A DNA stretch of 64,000 nt from Epinephelus fuscoguttatus (lineage: Eukaryota; Chordata; Actinopteri; Perciformes; Serranidae). Position 1 is the first letter of the stretch; each line of letters begins with the position of its first letter. Position numbers and translations under genes: made by a program. Positions 23,089-35,086 of the stretch are shown here, piece after piece. Under the pieces are notes generated by a model. That model saw only the letters and a program-made list of their open reading frames with translations. It was not told the DNA's origin and ran no database searches. Location: positions 19,245,479 through 19,309,478 of the forward strand of contig NC_064762.1 in assembly GCF_011397635.1 (NCBI RefSeq), in the 5' to 3' direction.

Positions 23089-23479
23089 TGAATGCATGAG
23101 TGATAATAGTTTGACTTTTGTTTTTTACAGTGTGAATATTTCTCTCCCACTGCCGGTGGCCCCAGTGGGAGGTGAGTGTGTCACTTCTGGTGCCACACAG
23201 TTTACTCATCAAGACCCACAAGTGTTCTCATCAATTACAGTAAACCCAGTGAGGTGGGATCCCTCAGGAGGACCACACCAGTGACTTTACCCCCAGTCTC
23301 ACCATCTCCTCCACCGGTGTAATCCACATCCAGACACACCTCTGTGCGCACACATGCAAACCCCCGCACACACACATTTACACACACACACCGTGGAAGA
23401 GTTCCCCCTCAGAAAACACCCCAGACCCAGAACCCAAACCCAGAAACCCACAAGTTGGTGCGGTGCAGTTGGACGCTCT

Positions 23480-24080
23480 GACAAATCTATTTGGGGCAAA
23501 TTGTCAGTGAGAAACTTCCGCTCGAACTGCCGTGGACAAAACTGGCTGTTGGGGAGAGCAAATCCCGCTGCATGAGGGTGGGGGACAATGGGGGGCGAAT
23601 GTGTTGATGTGCGGCCGGTGGCTGGGGAGGGACAATGGACGGATTAGTCAGTCCTCTGGCTGACTGATTTGAGATGGCTCCTCTCAGCCTCTCACCGTGG
23701 GGAGTCCCATTGTCCCGCTTCTGATTCCCACTTCTCACAAACTCCAAACAAAAGTCAATCTCTTTCTCAAGGGATGGGGGGAAATATCGACCCGTGTTTC
23801 AGCTGGGGAAAGTGACTCAAAAACTTATTTGCAAGAGATGGCTGACTCTCTAACTCCCCGTCCACTTTTTTTAATGTCTTTTTCCTCCCCTCCTCTGCGC
23901 CTTCATCCTCCTCATTTGCAGTCTCTATTGGCCAGTGGATAGTGGGATGTTGAATGATCCCGGGTTTTCAGACTCAAGTGGGGCTGGGGCACCTGTTGGA
24001 GGCTTAGAGGCGGCTTTGCGGCCGGGGTCATTAATATTAAAATATACAGAGATGCCATCACGGGCTGGTCTGAAATCGGT
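23480..24080. promoter_or_regulatory. candidate enhancer with three SOX motifs
   Basis: This complex, GC-richer block contains ACAATGG at 23585-23591 and 23632-23638 and its complement CCATTGT at 23707-23713. It is about 7 kb upstream of nr2e1. Three SOX consensus sites within 130 bp are more than its composition suggests. Further complex sequence continues to about 24080, including GGGGTCATTAATATTAAAAT. It is a strong candidate for SOX2-dependent nr2e1 control, but untested. Confidence 0.5.
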
Positions 24081-24599
24081 CTGATGTCGCCCCTGGGTTC
24101 CCTCTCTGGATGGACCTCTGCTTTCAGTCAGTCGTGAAGAGCCTTCTTTTCTTTTTTTCTGTCTTCTCTTTTTCTTTTTTCCCTCCCTGAAAAGACTCGT
24201 TAACAAATTATGACAGCTGAGTAGAGGGGCTTAGTCTGTTCACACTGCAAAGACAAACATGTGAGAGCCAAGGAGCCCGCGATGTGATCAATGTATCTAC
24301 AGTTCATTTAATATTCCGCCTGCATGTGCTGTGTGTGTGAAAATACCAGGGTTTACCAGAGCTGAGAAAACAGGTTGCAGCCACGCAGAGGTGACTAGAT
24401 TTATGTGTGGGAAATATTTGTCATATAGCCAAAAGCTTTGATTTTCTTTGAATATAAAGTCAACAAAAGCAAGATTTACTGTCAGGAGTCAGGTTAGAGC
24501 TTATTTATGCAGAAAGGTGACATGTTATTTATGAATTTTTTTTTTTTAATTGAGACTCTCTATGGAAGCCTCCTAAAAATACTGTTAGCCATTGTAATG

Positions 24600-25780
24600 A
24601 AGAACCTTCTCAAAATAATGATGTATTGTCTTAATACAATGACAGTCTCAAAATGACTTAGTAGCCTATCTCAAAATAATAACTACTAATTTCAAAAACA
24701 ATGGGTAACTTACCTCAAAATAATGACTTATTTTTCTCATAATGACTTAGTTATCTCAAAATAATGACTTACTTATCTTAAAACAATGGCTTAGTATTTA
24801 AAAATAATGACGTATCTCAAAATAATGACTTTCTTATTTCAAAACAATGACACTTGTCTTAAAATAATGACTTACTCATCTCAAAACAGTGACTTAATTA
24901 TCTATAATAGTGACTTACTTATGTTGAAATAATGACTTACTTATCTCACAATGACTTAGTATCTCAAAATAATCAAAAGCCTTCTCAAAATAATGACTTA
25001 GTATAAAAAAAATAATGACTTATTTGACTCAAAATAAAGACTTAGCTATTTTTTTTTTTAAAAAATGACTTAGTTATCTCAAAATAATGGCTTAGTTAAT
25101 TCAAAATAATGACTTAGTTATCTCAAAAATAATGACTTACTTATCTTAAAATAATGACTTAGTTATCTCACAATGACTTAGTATCTCAAAATAATCAAAA
25201 GCCTTCTCAAAATAATGACTTAGTATAAAAAAAATAATGACTTACTTGACTCAAAATAAAGACTTAGCTAATTCAAAATAATGACTTAGTTATCTCAAAA
25301 ATAATGACTTACTTATCTTAAAATAATGACTTAGTTATCTCAAATTAATGACTTAGTTATCTCAAAATAATCACTTAGTTATCTCAAAATAATCACTTAG
25401 TTATCTTAAAATAATGACTTAGTTATTTCCAAATAATCCTAGTCATCTCAAAATAATGATTTAGTTATCTCAAAAATAATGACTTACTACTCTCAAAATA
25501 ATGACTTAGTTATCTCAAAATAATGACTTAGTTATTTCAAAAATAATGACTTACTTATCTCAAAATAATGACTTAGTTATCTCAAAATAATGACTTAGTT
25601 ATTTTAAAGATAATGACTAAGTTATCTTAAAATAACAATGTACTTATCTGAAAATAATGACTTGAACATTTCAAAGATAATGAATGATTTATCTCACAAT
25701 TATGACTTACTTATCTTAAAATGATCACTTAATATTGCAAAATAAAGACTTACTGACCTCAAAACAGTATCTTACTTAAA
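24600..25780. repeat. 22-bp minisatellite with 222-bp higher-order period
   Basis: The array of about 1.2 kb is built on a unit near TTATCTCAAAATAATGACTTAG, written here as two parts: TTATCTCAAAATAA then TGACTTAG. Units vary from about 18 to 23 bp. A longer block starting TTATCTCACAATGACTTAG at 24941 recurs at 25163, giving a 222-bp higher-order period of about ten units. It is not coding. TGACTT occurs roughly thirty times. Confidence 0.95.
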
Positions 25781-27951
25781 TTAACATGAGGACTCAAAGT
25801 ATTTCAAAACATTGACGTGATGAGAAACAATGATGAGAAACAACACTGAGTTATTTTTGTGAGAAAGTTGCTTATAAATTGAATATCTTCACATTAGCCA
25901 CACTAGATTTGATTTTACACTGCCTTAGTTTTGAGTCTAAGACAATAATTTAATATCACATATTTAATGTCTGTATTTTCACACACTGGGACCATGTTGG
26001 AAGTAAATGTTGTTGTTGTTTAACATACTATCCCTTAAAGGACTGGTGTATATCCATACATTAAATCCAAAAGAAAAACAAATACCAGGTTCCATTGTTT
26101 ATTCAGTCATTCACAGTAATGATAGTATTTACAGCTGACAGAGTCAACATACCTTTATTACACTCATTCACTCTGTACTGTTAATGGAAGTTTACATTCC
26201 ATACAAATGGGTGAACTTTGTAAATAGATTTCATAGTCAGCCAAATTTAATATCTCTAATTACATTTTACAGTTGTTTTGTTACTTTAGCCAATCTTGTT
26301 AAAACTTCCCTATGTCTAAATGCACATCATGATGCATAACATATGATTTATACATGTTCAGTAGACACTGTGCACCCGTTTAGCTGAGTTCTTGCTTCGA
26401 ACATTAATATTGGAGTCGATGAAAACTCAAATCTGTTATCAAAACTTTGGCACAGAGGCATTGCATATTTAAGAGACAGGCAACTTATGATTGTTTTTCT
26501 ATTATCTGCAATAAGGTATTCTGTGAGATATTAATAACATGAACATGGCACATTTATTCAACTTTATCTATAGTTTAAAAGCAGCAGTTTTTAGTTCATT
26601 TATCTTAAACTTGATGAGGGATTAGAGTTTGTACGTGATATGATATTTACAACTAATGCTGGCTCCACACTAGTCGTGATGTCACAAAATCACGCACTAA
26701 GTGTACGTGTCTTATGCTCAACTTGAAGAAGATCACAGAGAAACTTTCCATCTTCAGCAGATGAAAGTGAAAAAGCAGCCTTAAAGGGTCTAACTCTGCT
26801 CAGTGAAGCTTAAACATCCAAGTGGAGAACCAATAAGCCAAAATATATGTTTGACTGGAGGGTCCGTTAATAGATTGCTGCCTGTACATTACAGTAAAGA
26901 GAGTTTCACATATATGTGCTGCCACAACCAACCATGCTGTCCGTGCGCACAAAGTCTCTAAATGTCTTTAAAAGCAGTGTGAACAGTGGTCTCGGTCGTC
27001 AGACGGATTAACCACAGAATGGCTGTCATCAGCGGTTCTTCACCTGGAGTCACTCTGACAGTCATTCTGCTGTTTATCCTGCTCTGTTCAGCAGTCAGTC
27101 TTGCTTCTGCCCTGCTTCCCCTGATGTTATCCTGCTGGCTCCACAGGTCAGGTTCAACGGTCACGGTCTGGGGTCACAGTTTCCACCCGTCATTAACCCT
27201 CAGGGACCCCTGCGGCACAGGAGCTGTCATCAGGAGCCTCACACTCACCTCACAGGTCTTAATACACACCCAGACACACTGGGGGCTGGTGGTTAACTGA
27301 TAGAATCAGTGCAGGCAACCTTCCCTGTGTTCAGATTGCAGTGTAATATGTGTGATGAGGCTCTTTGGAGAGCAGATCTGGGTCAGCGTATGAGTGTGTG
27401 TCAGGTGACATGGTGAGAATATTGATGAGCGTGTGGCGTTTGTAGGTTAGTGGTGGATATACTTTGTGTATATAGTTCCTCACACTGAATGATAGGAGGA
27501 TATGTGGTCATTTTGATTAGAAGAGTCCGAGACAACACTGCTGAAATTTGCTGTAAGATGCTTTCAGTGTTAAGTGAAGGGAGTTTTTATATAGTGTGAG
27601 GTTGACTGTGTGTAAATGCAAAATCCCCCTAGAGTGGAGGGAAAACACAATGGATGAATGAGCATTATCTAATGCTCACCTGGTGGAAAAACAGACAAAT
27701 AATGTGAAGAAAAACATTGGATTCCTGCACACACACTGTCAGCACTGAGTTCATCCGAGGCCTGTCTTATTTGTTAAGGACCTCATCAGGCAGGTATACA
27801 GGTTTAAAAGCCTGTATCATCATGGCTATATGATTACAAGACCAGTGCCAACTCACTGCTCACCGGAGTTCCTCGGGGTCAAACACAAACAGGTGATGAA
27901 GAACAAGCTCCAATCACATGTGAGAAATTGTGATACAACTTTTAGCTCCCT
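25781..27951. other. intergenic sequence without recognised genes
   Basis: Mostly AT-rich unique sequence. The part at 26950-27300 is GC-richer and includes a 104-codon frame that resembles nothing I know. I could not support a gene here. Confidence 0.5.
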
Positions 27952-28267
27952 CCCTAGTCAACGTTTGTATGTGGGGCCCATGTGGTTAGCAAATAAGCTG
28001 AAAAAAGGGCCCTATATGGGATTGTCCAAGGGCTCCATAATGGTCCCATGCCAATTGCCCACATGGGTGGTTTAGCCCAAGTGGGCCCCACATTGATTAT
28101 ACTATGGCTACCTGGGCACCAAATGGGTATGGGTCCAAAATGGACATCTTATCTGGGGCCTACTTGGGTAAAACCATCTATGTGGAACCCTTGGACAATC
28201 CCATATAGGGCCCATTCATCAGTTCATTTACTACCTACATGGGCCCCACATACAAATGTTGGCTGGG
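27952..28267. mobile_element. foldback (long inverted repeat) MITE
   Basis: The left arm begins CCCTAGTCAACGTTTGTATG. The complement of the right arm begins CCCAGCCAACATTTGTATG. The arms then share TGGGGCCCATGT and GGGCCCTATATGGGATTGTCC. Arms of about 85 bp enclose a GGGCC-rich core. No coding capacity is present and the superfamily is unknown. Confidence 0.8.
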
Positions 28268-28789
28268 TCATTACACCTGTAACTACTTGATGAATGAACA
28301 TGGTTTCACTTTCTTTCATTTCTTTATTTACTTGTCACACATTGCTTAAAAAATCCATAGAATATACTGTATGTAAGTTGTTTAAGTTTTAGGACAAGAC
28401 TATAGCATGACTCAAAGCCACATGCCACAGCATTTATAGTCTTAGGTAGTTTGCAGTGTGCTCCTCAGACGGCCCTTTAAACAAATACAAAACTACATAA
28501 CACACATATGTGTCCATCACGGTTGTTTTTGACAGAGTGTTCATTCATTGAATGGTTTTAAGTGTATAAGAGAGTCAGATGTTACTGCAAAAATGTCACA
28601 TGTTAATTAAAGGGACAGTACACACCTAAATCAAAAGTACATATTTTTCCTCTTATCTGTAGTGCTGTTTTTCAGTCTAGACTGTTTTGGTGTGAGTTGC
28701 TGAGTGTTGGAGATATCGGCCGTAGAGATGTCTGCCCTCTCTCGATATAATGGAACTAGATGGCACTCAGCTTGTGGTGCTCAAAGCAC

Positions 28790-30830
28790 CAAAAAAATAC
28801 ACTTCACTGCCTGGCTGCCAGAAGAAAATGCATTATGTGATTCTACAAACCACTCAGACTTTCATACATATCATATCAACATTTCTAAGGTGATGTAAGA
28901 ATTGACCGCAGTGATTTCTTCATCTAAATCATCAACGTGTCTCTTAGACCCCATCCCAACTAGGCTACTTAAGGAGGTCTTTCCTTTAGTTAACACTCAT
29001 ATATTAGATATGATCAATATATCCTTATTAACAGGCTATGTACCACAGTCTTTTAAGGTAGCTGTAATTAAACCTCTACTAAAAAAGCCCACCCTGGATC
29101 CAGAGGTGTTAGCCAACTACAGACCAATATCTAATCTTCCCTTTATGTCAAAGATCCTTGAGAAAGTAGTTGCAGACCAGCTGTGTGATTTTCTCCATGA
29201 TAATAATTTGTTTGAGGAATTTCAGTCAGGATTTAGAGTGCATCATAGCACTGAGACAGCACTAGTCAAAATTACAAATGACCTTCTCATTGCTTCAGAC
29301 AAAGGACTTGTCTCTGTACTTGTTTTATTAGATCTTAGTGCAGCGTTTGACACTATTGACCATCAAATTCTACTGCTGAGACTGGAACACTTAATTGGCC
29401 TAAAAGGTTCTGCACTGAGCTGGTTTAAATCTTATTTATCTGATCGTTTTCAGTTTGTTGACGTTCATAATGAATCATCCTCACGTACCAAAGTTTGTTT
29501 TGGAGTTCCGCAAGGTTCTGTGCTCGGACCAATCCTATTTACTCTATATATGCTTCCTTTAGGTAACATCATTAGAAATCACTCTATAAATTTCCATTGT
29601 TATGCGGATGATACTCAGTTGTATTTATCGATGAAGCCAGAAGAAACTAATCAATCAACTAAACTCCATAACTGCCTTAAAGACATAAAAACTTGGTTGA
29701 GCACCAATTTCCTGATGTTAAATTCAGACAAAACTGAAGTTATTGTTCTTGGCCCCAAACAACTCAGAGACTCTTTATCTGATGACATAGTTTCTCTATT
29801 AGGACTATCCTGACCTGAAAAGATGCAGAAAAATTGGTCCACGCTTTTGTTACCTCTAGGCTGGATTACTGTAACTCTCTATTATCAGGTAGCTCTAGTA
29901 AGTCCTTAAAAACTCTCCAGCTAATTCAGAATGCAGCAGCACGTGTACTAACAGGAACTAAGAAACGTGATCATATTTCTCCTGTTTTAGCTTCTCTGCA
30001 CTGGCTCCCTGTAAAATCCAGAATTGAATTTAAAATCCTACTGTTAACTTATAAAGCTCTAAATGGTCAAGCTCCGTCATATCTTAGAGAGCTCATAGTG
30101 TCATATTATCCTACTAGAACACTGCGCTCTGAGAACGCGGGGTTACTCGTGGTCCTTGAAGTCTCCAAAAGTAGATCAGGAGCCAGAGCCTTTAGCTATC
30201 AGGCTCCTCTCCTGTGGAATCATCTTCCTGTTATGGTCCAGGAGGCAGACACCGTCTCCACATTTAAGACTAGACTTAAGACTTTCCTCTTTGATAAAGC
30301 TTATAGTTAGGGCTGGCTCAGGCTTGCCCTGCACCAGCCCCTAGTTAGGCTGACTTAGGCCTAGTCTGCCAGAGGACCCCCTATAATACACCGGGCACCT
30401 TCTCACCTTCTCTCCTTCTCTCCTTCTCTCTCTCTCTCTCTCTCTCGTATTCTATTACTGCATCTTGCTAACCCGGCCATTCTGGATGTCACTAACTCGG
30501 CTTCTTTTCCGGAGCCTTTGTGCTCCACTGTCTCTCAGATTAACTCATATCGCAACGGTGCCTGGACAGCGTGACGTGTGTGGTTGTGTTGCTGCCGTGG
30601 TCCTGCCAGATGCCTCCTGCTGCTGCTGCCATCATTAGTCATTAGTCATACTTCTACTGTTATTATACACATATGACTATTGTCACACATGTATACTGCC
30701 AGATATTAATACATACTTTCAACATATTGTACCACAGTAGCCAGAACTATAACTATAATATTATTACTTTCAACATTGTTGTTGTAAGATACTGTCATTA
30801 CCTGCATCTCTCTCTCATTGGGGTCATTGG
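28790..30830 (+). pseudogene. L2-like LINE copy: reverse transcriptase remnant, internally deleted
   Basis: Two frames carry the remnant. The first (28902-29813) covers the reverse transcriptase fingers and palm: [45 protein letters not shown] and the catalytic YADD in [10 protein letters not shown]. The second (29834-30310) is the C-terminal region with [22 protein letters not shown] and [16 protein letters not shown], ending at KAYS. Between them a stop and a missing stretch of about 45 codons (estimated from related proteins) break the frame. There is no endonuclease domain, so the copy is 5' truncated. A (CT)n run and LINE 3' sequence follow. It is dead. Confidence 0.9.
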
Positions 30831-30894
30831 GAGCTAGAGAGGATAGTGGATGGTGTGCCACCTAGGCAAGACGTCTGCCAAGCGGCAGACCTCT

Positions 30895-31070
30895 GTTTGA
30901 AACCAACACATTCTCTCACAGACCCTGTCACATATTGGCACTTGGTCGCGGACTTTCCACGTCCACATATGATGTGAAAGGTACCCTGGGTGTGTTGGTT
31001 GTTGACGTTCTGGACGCAGTGTCACACTCTGCCTGTAACATGTATCATCTGTTTTCAAAATACATTTTCT
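30895..31070 (-). repeat. interspersed repeat, inverted relative of 38060-38210
   Basis: The complement of this stretch shares GTATTTTGAAA, ACATGTAACAGGCAGA, CAGGGTACCTTTCACAT and ACGTGGAAAGTC-type blocks with 38060-38210, and more weakly with 57150-57310. It is a repeat family of unknown type. Confidence 0.6.
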
Positions 31071-31724
31071 TTTTCACAAGAAATGTAGTTTGCACACAGT
31101 CTCATTCAAAATAAACGCACTACATCAGTACAACTCTGCTAGTTGACTTTTTTTGTCTTCAACAACTAAGGCACGTGTTTATTCTTTGCCAACACTCATA
31201 CGTGGTTGGAAACCACGTTCTTTTTAGGAAAACAGAACAAGGTCTGGCTTTACAGTCTTATGGGAAGCGGATGCTGGTCCCTCAGACGAGGGCCGTCCTG
31301 CCTGCCCTACAGGGACTTCTGTAATGGCGACCAGCTGTGCATCTTCCCAATGTGAAAGGATTGCTTTTGTCATCGGTTTCAGACGCTGGAAGTCACTGAC
31401 AAAGAGGTGGTTTTTGACAACTTTGGTAGTCGGCTGAGCTGTAAGGCTAGCTAGCTCAGTGGTGCTAAGTGAACTAGCAGCAGATGCAGCTTCCTTCGGT
31501 ATGTTGGCAGGTGTAGCTGGGCACAAAAAAAATAGTTCCTATATGAAACTGCTCACAACAAGGTCTGTGGATTATCTTGAGTAACCAGGTCATGATTTCT
31601 GGGAAGAGACATCACTGTTGAGTTTTTCAAATGTATCTAATATAGAATTTAAGAACTTATAAATAGTACTACAGGTAAGAGGACAAATATGTGTTTTTGA
31701 TTTGGAAGTGAACTGCCCCTTTAA

Positions 31725-32879
31725 GCTCATGCCTATATAGCATTAATTTGTTTCCCTCTAAAGTTGGTTACTAATTACTCAATACTTCACAACATTGGCT
31801 AAAATGTTAAACTGTTGCAAAAGAATACACAGAATATTTCACTGAGCACTTCATTAATTTGCTACCATTCACACACAGAAAAAGCTGTGAGGACATCACA
31901 CGTATGCTCCTTCATTGCCGATTGTATAACATACACTATGCAGCGACAGGAAACAAAGACTGGGCCTGGTTAACTCGTGTAACATGCCAGTAATAGATCC
32001 ACTGAGATCCAGAATACATTAAATACATTTATTAATGAAAAAGAATCAAGTTGTTATAACATGCACAAACTTATAGAATCAAAATGATCACAAAAAATAG
32101 GCGACCCCCTCACCGTCTGTTTCCAACCAAAAAAAACCCCCCACACAGGTGAAGTTGAGATGCTGATATAGATTATGAGTGTCACTGCTCACACCCATGT
32201 GATCCAACTCTCCCAATAACTGCAATCACAAAAAAAATTATAAATAATAATATCCCAAAACACTAACCAAAAACATAACAATACCAAAACACAAACCATT
32301 TCAAAAGTATTAATCTTACAAGATTCAATCCTTTCTAAATCATTTCATGGCTCCTAAACACACCACACCACTAAAGATAGTAGGACTGTGCTTAAAACTT
32401 CACTTCCAAGTAATAAATGAAGCACTCAGCTTATAATAAAACATGTTTATAATAACATATGACAGTACAATGCACATCGGCTCTATCAGCGTCTAGTTTT
32501 AAGTAATGAAATGGCAGGGGCAGAATGTCGTGAAGGAATTTCATACATAGTTTTGTGTTTGTTTTTAGCATTCAAAGATAAAGATGAGACATGATGAAAG
32601 CAGCTGGGAGACATGGGGTCCTTTAGAAACACCCAAACAATGATTAGGGCAAAGAAGCACTTGTTTTTTGGGGGGATTTTTTTTCCATATTCACCACATT
32701 TTCTCAATCATCCACCCCACCACCCTGCAGCTCAGTGCGTTCCCATCCTCAAATTCCCTCAAAGTTTCAGATGCTCACAATTCCACAATGCCCAGATGCT
32801 GTCCTTTGGCCCTTTACCCCCCTCAACCCAGAGCTATCATTCATAACCTTTCTGTGGAGCTGGGAGTGAAAGAGGTGGG
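31725..32879. other. AT-rich intergenic sequence
   Basis: I see no genes and no well-defined elements. Short A-runs and a CACC-rich stretch (32690-32730) are present. Confidence 0.5.
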
Positions 32880-33620
32880 ATAAGGGAGAAAGAGGGGGAG
32901 CGGAGAGCAACATGGCAGCTTATTTAGAAGACTTCCTTTATTGGAACATGTGCAAGCAGTTCACTCACAAAGGACTTAAATAGGATATTTTCTGTTCCCT
33001 ATAGTTGCTTTCCCCTTTTAAGTGCCGAGGCAAAAAAAGTAAGTTTACAACTCCCTCCTCAATGGGGGCTCTTCACTCTCAGGTTGCGGGGACCTGAGTG
33101 ACCTAGGAAAGTTAATTAGGAGGCGAACAAAGAGCGAGCTGGAGCAGAATGCCTAGCCTCTCCTCCAGCCAAAGATGTCATCCATTAATTAGGAAAATCT
33201 TTAAGGTGGCCTTATTGAATTTACAGAAAGCCCTGTGGTTGGCGGGCAACAGTTTTTTGATCAAGCCCTGACTCAAACAATGCCTTTCTGGGGGTTAAAA
33301 AAGAAGAAGAAGGGAGGAGATTGGTGGTAGAAGAAGAGAGGGAAAGGGGGGGTAGAAAAAGAAACGTATGGGTTTGCGGCGGAGTACAGTTTAATGGGGG
33401 GTTGCTGCCGATTGTGACAGCTCAGATTCACATGGGTATGGGGGGCATAGTTTTGGGATGATGTCATGCAAAGGCAACCTGGGGGCTTGGGAAGTAAGAA
33501 GGAGGGGGTTCTGAGCTTGAGCCACAGGGGCCACTCAAAGTTAACATCGCTGCGTGCATCTGGGCCAAATCCTTTTCTTCTGGCCCAGGAGAGGCTTTCC
33601 TGAACGCCAAGCCCTCCACC
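32880..33620. promoter_or_regulatory. candidate conserved enhancer block
   Basis: This complex block of mixed, purine-rich sequence contains CATTAATTAGG near 33182, a TAATTA homeodomain core, then AAATCTTTAAGGTGGCC and CCCTGTGGTTGG, and GAGGCGAACAAAGAG near 33120. It is not part of any visible transposon. It lies midway in the divergent nr2e1-ostm1 interval. Confidence 0.4.
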
Positions 33621-35086
33621 ACTCCTCCCACTCCCTCGTTCACAAATCAGGGCTTGCTTTAAAGCTAACCCCTTGCTAACTGACTAGCTAACTGCCTTTT
33701 CTTTCCAGTCTAACTGCCTATTCATCCCCTGGCCCACTATGAATAATATAACCGGGTAACATGGAGCTGTAATGCAGCTCCTCCGCTTTAACAAACCTGG
33801 TCTTTCAGCTCACTTTGTGTTAACTATTTTCTGTATTAAGTGTCTCATTTGAGTAAATTCACATTTAGAGTGTTAACAACTGGATTAACAACCTGTGCCT
33901 GGTTGATCCTGAGATGTTAGAGAGAGCCTCAAACTCCTACAATGAAAATGTAGAGGTTACAAATGATGGCGATAGTTGCTGGAGATATTGAATTGGCACT
34001 TATGTCCATCACATCATTGTAACCAGATAACTGTCTTCTTTTTTTTTTTTACATCAGTATCTGTTTGGTTACCATCTAATGTGTCCTTTTTTTGTTTGTT
34101 TGTGTTTTTGCTTTTTGCCATTTTTAGTTACTGGATTTTCCTCTCATAAAATTCCATTAACTTTAAATCGTGAAACACAAAAAACAAATACATCAGACTA
34201 AACAAAAATACATTTTTGCAGTGTTCATAACATCATTGACTCAAAGTCCATCAGCACTAATCCTCATATCATCAGGTGACCTATTCTACACATCAATCCT
34301 GGAAACAAACAAACAAACAAACAAACAAACAAGGTCCCTATGACACAACCAAAGCAAACAAAGCAAATGCCCACTCCCTCCATCTGTATGTTACAATTGC
34401 AGTTAATTTCAGTACAGTGTCATGCTCCTATGACGTGTGACGGACATTATTTAAAAGAAAACTAAATGATGAACTCACACAGCTCTTGTGTTCTTTCTAA
34501 TTTCATTCTAAATTTAATTATATTTATAGGAGCAAAAGGTTAAGGCAATTTGTTCCTAACTCTACTGTAACTTTATACTTAAAAGTACCAGCATATTTTG
34601 CCCCCATCACTGTCATAACATATACATTGTAATTTAAAGAATGATAATAACAAATAATAATACATTGGATTTATATAGCGCTTTTCAAGATGCTCAAAGA
34701 TGCTTTACAAAGAACAACAACAACAGCAAAAAAAAAAAAAGTCTATAAAAAGAATAGTCTACATTGATTTGGCTTTCAGGCACTGTTAAAGGTACCCTAT
34801 TGAGATTTCGTCCACGAGCGGTGCTGTAGAGCGATGCTCTGTTGTAGTGTTCATGCTTGTGTAAGCACATTTGCGCCCAGAGCACAGAGGTGACATAATG
34901 CACATCACTGGTGACTACAGAGGACGGTAATGCATTTCAAGAGGTTCTAGAAGTACCATAAAAGGCAGCAATGATAGACAGCGATGACAGACAAGATGAA
35001 TAACACTACAAGCTAATGCAGGAGACTTGTTTGTAAAATGTTATTTTGGGGGGCTTCAAAAAATGCATTTGTTTGTTAATTCTTAA
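33621..35086. other. intergenic sequence with a LINE tail and microsatellite
   Basis: No gene is seen. An (AAAC)n microsatellite lies at 34301-34333. ATTTATATAGCGCTTTTCAAG near 34670-34690, followed by GATGCTTTACAA, is a common 3' tail of fish LINE/SINE copies. Confidence 0.5.
34301..34333. repeat. (AAAC)n microsatellite
   Basis: About eight uninterrupted AAAC units. Confidence 0.95.

Larger units (their letters stand above)
28611..31720. mobile_element. TTAA-flanked Kolobok-like element split by a LINE insertion
   Basis: It is flanked by TTAA at 28607-28610 and 31721-31724. The left end AGGGACAGTACAC and the complement of the right end AGGGGCAGTTCAC are inverted. Both continue with AAATCAAAA, ACATATTT and TCCTCTTA blocks, a terminal repeat of about 55 bp. 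An L2-like LINE copy has been inserted at about 28790-30830. The 31030-31540 part includes a 100-codon minus-strand frame that I do not recognise. Confidence 0.75.

Noticed and set aside
24600..25780. Regular array considered as a CRISPR or satellite centromere
   Set aside because: Units are about 22 bp with no unique spacers, and the array lies in an animal genome beside a gene. It is a minisatellite.
26986..27300. 104-codon plus-strand frame with a hydrophobic start
   Set aside because: It has a signal-like segment but no splice, promoter or homology support. A minus frame overlaps it. It is most likely chance in GC-richer sequence.
28902..30310. Reverse transcriptase frames as a host gene
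   Set aside because: The frames are broken by an internal deletion and stops and belong to an L2-like LINE that also has another copy in the window.
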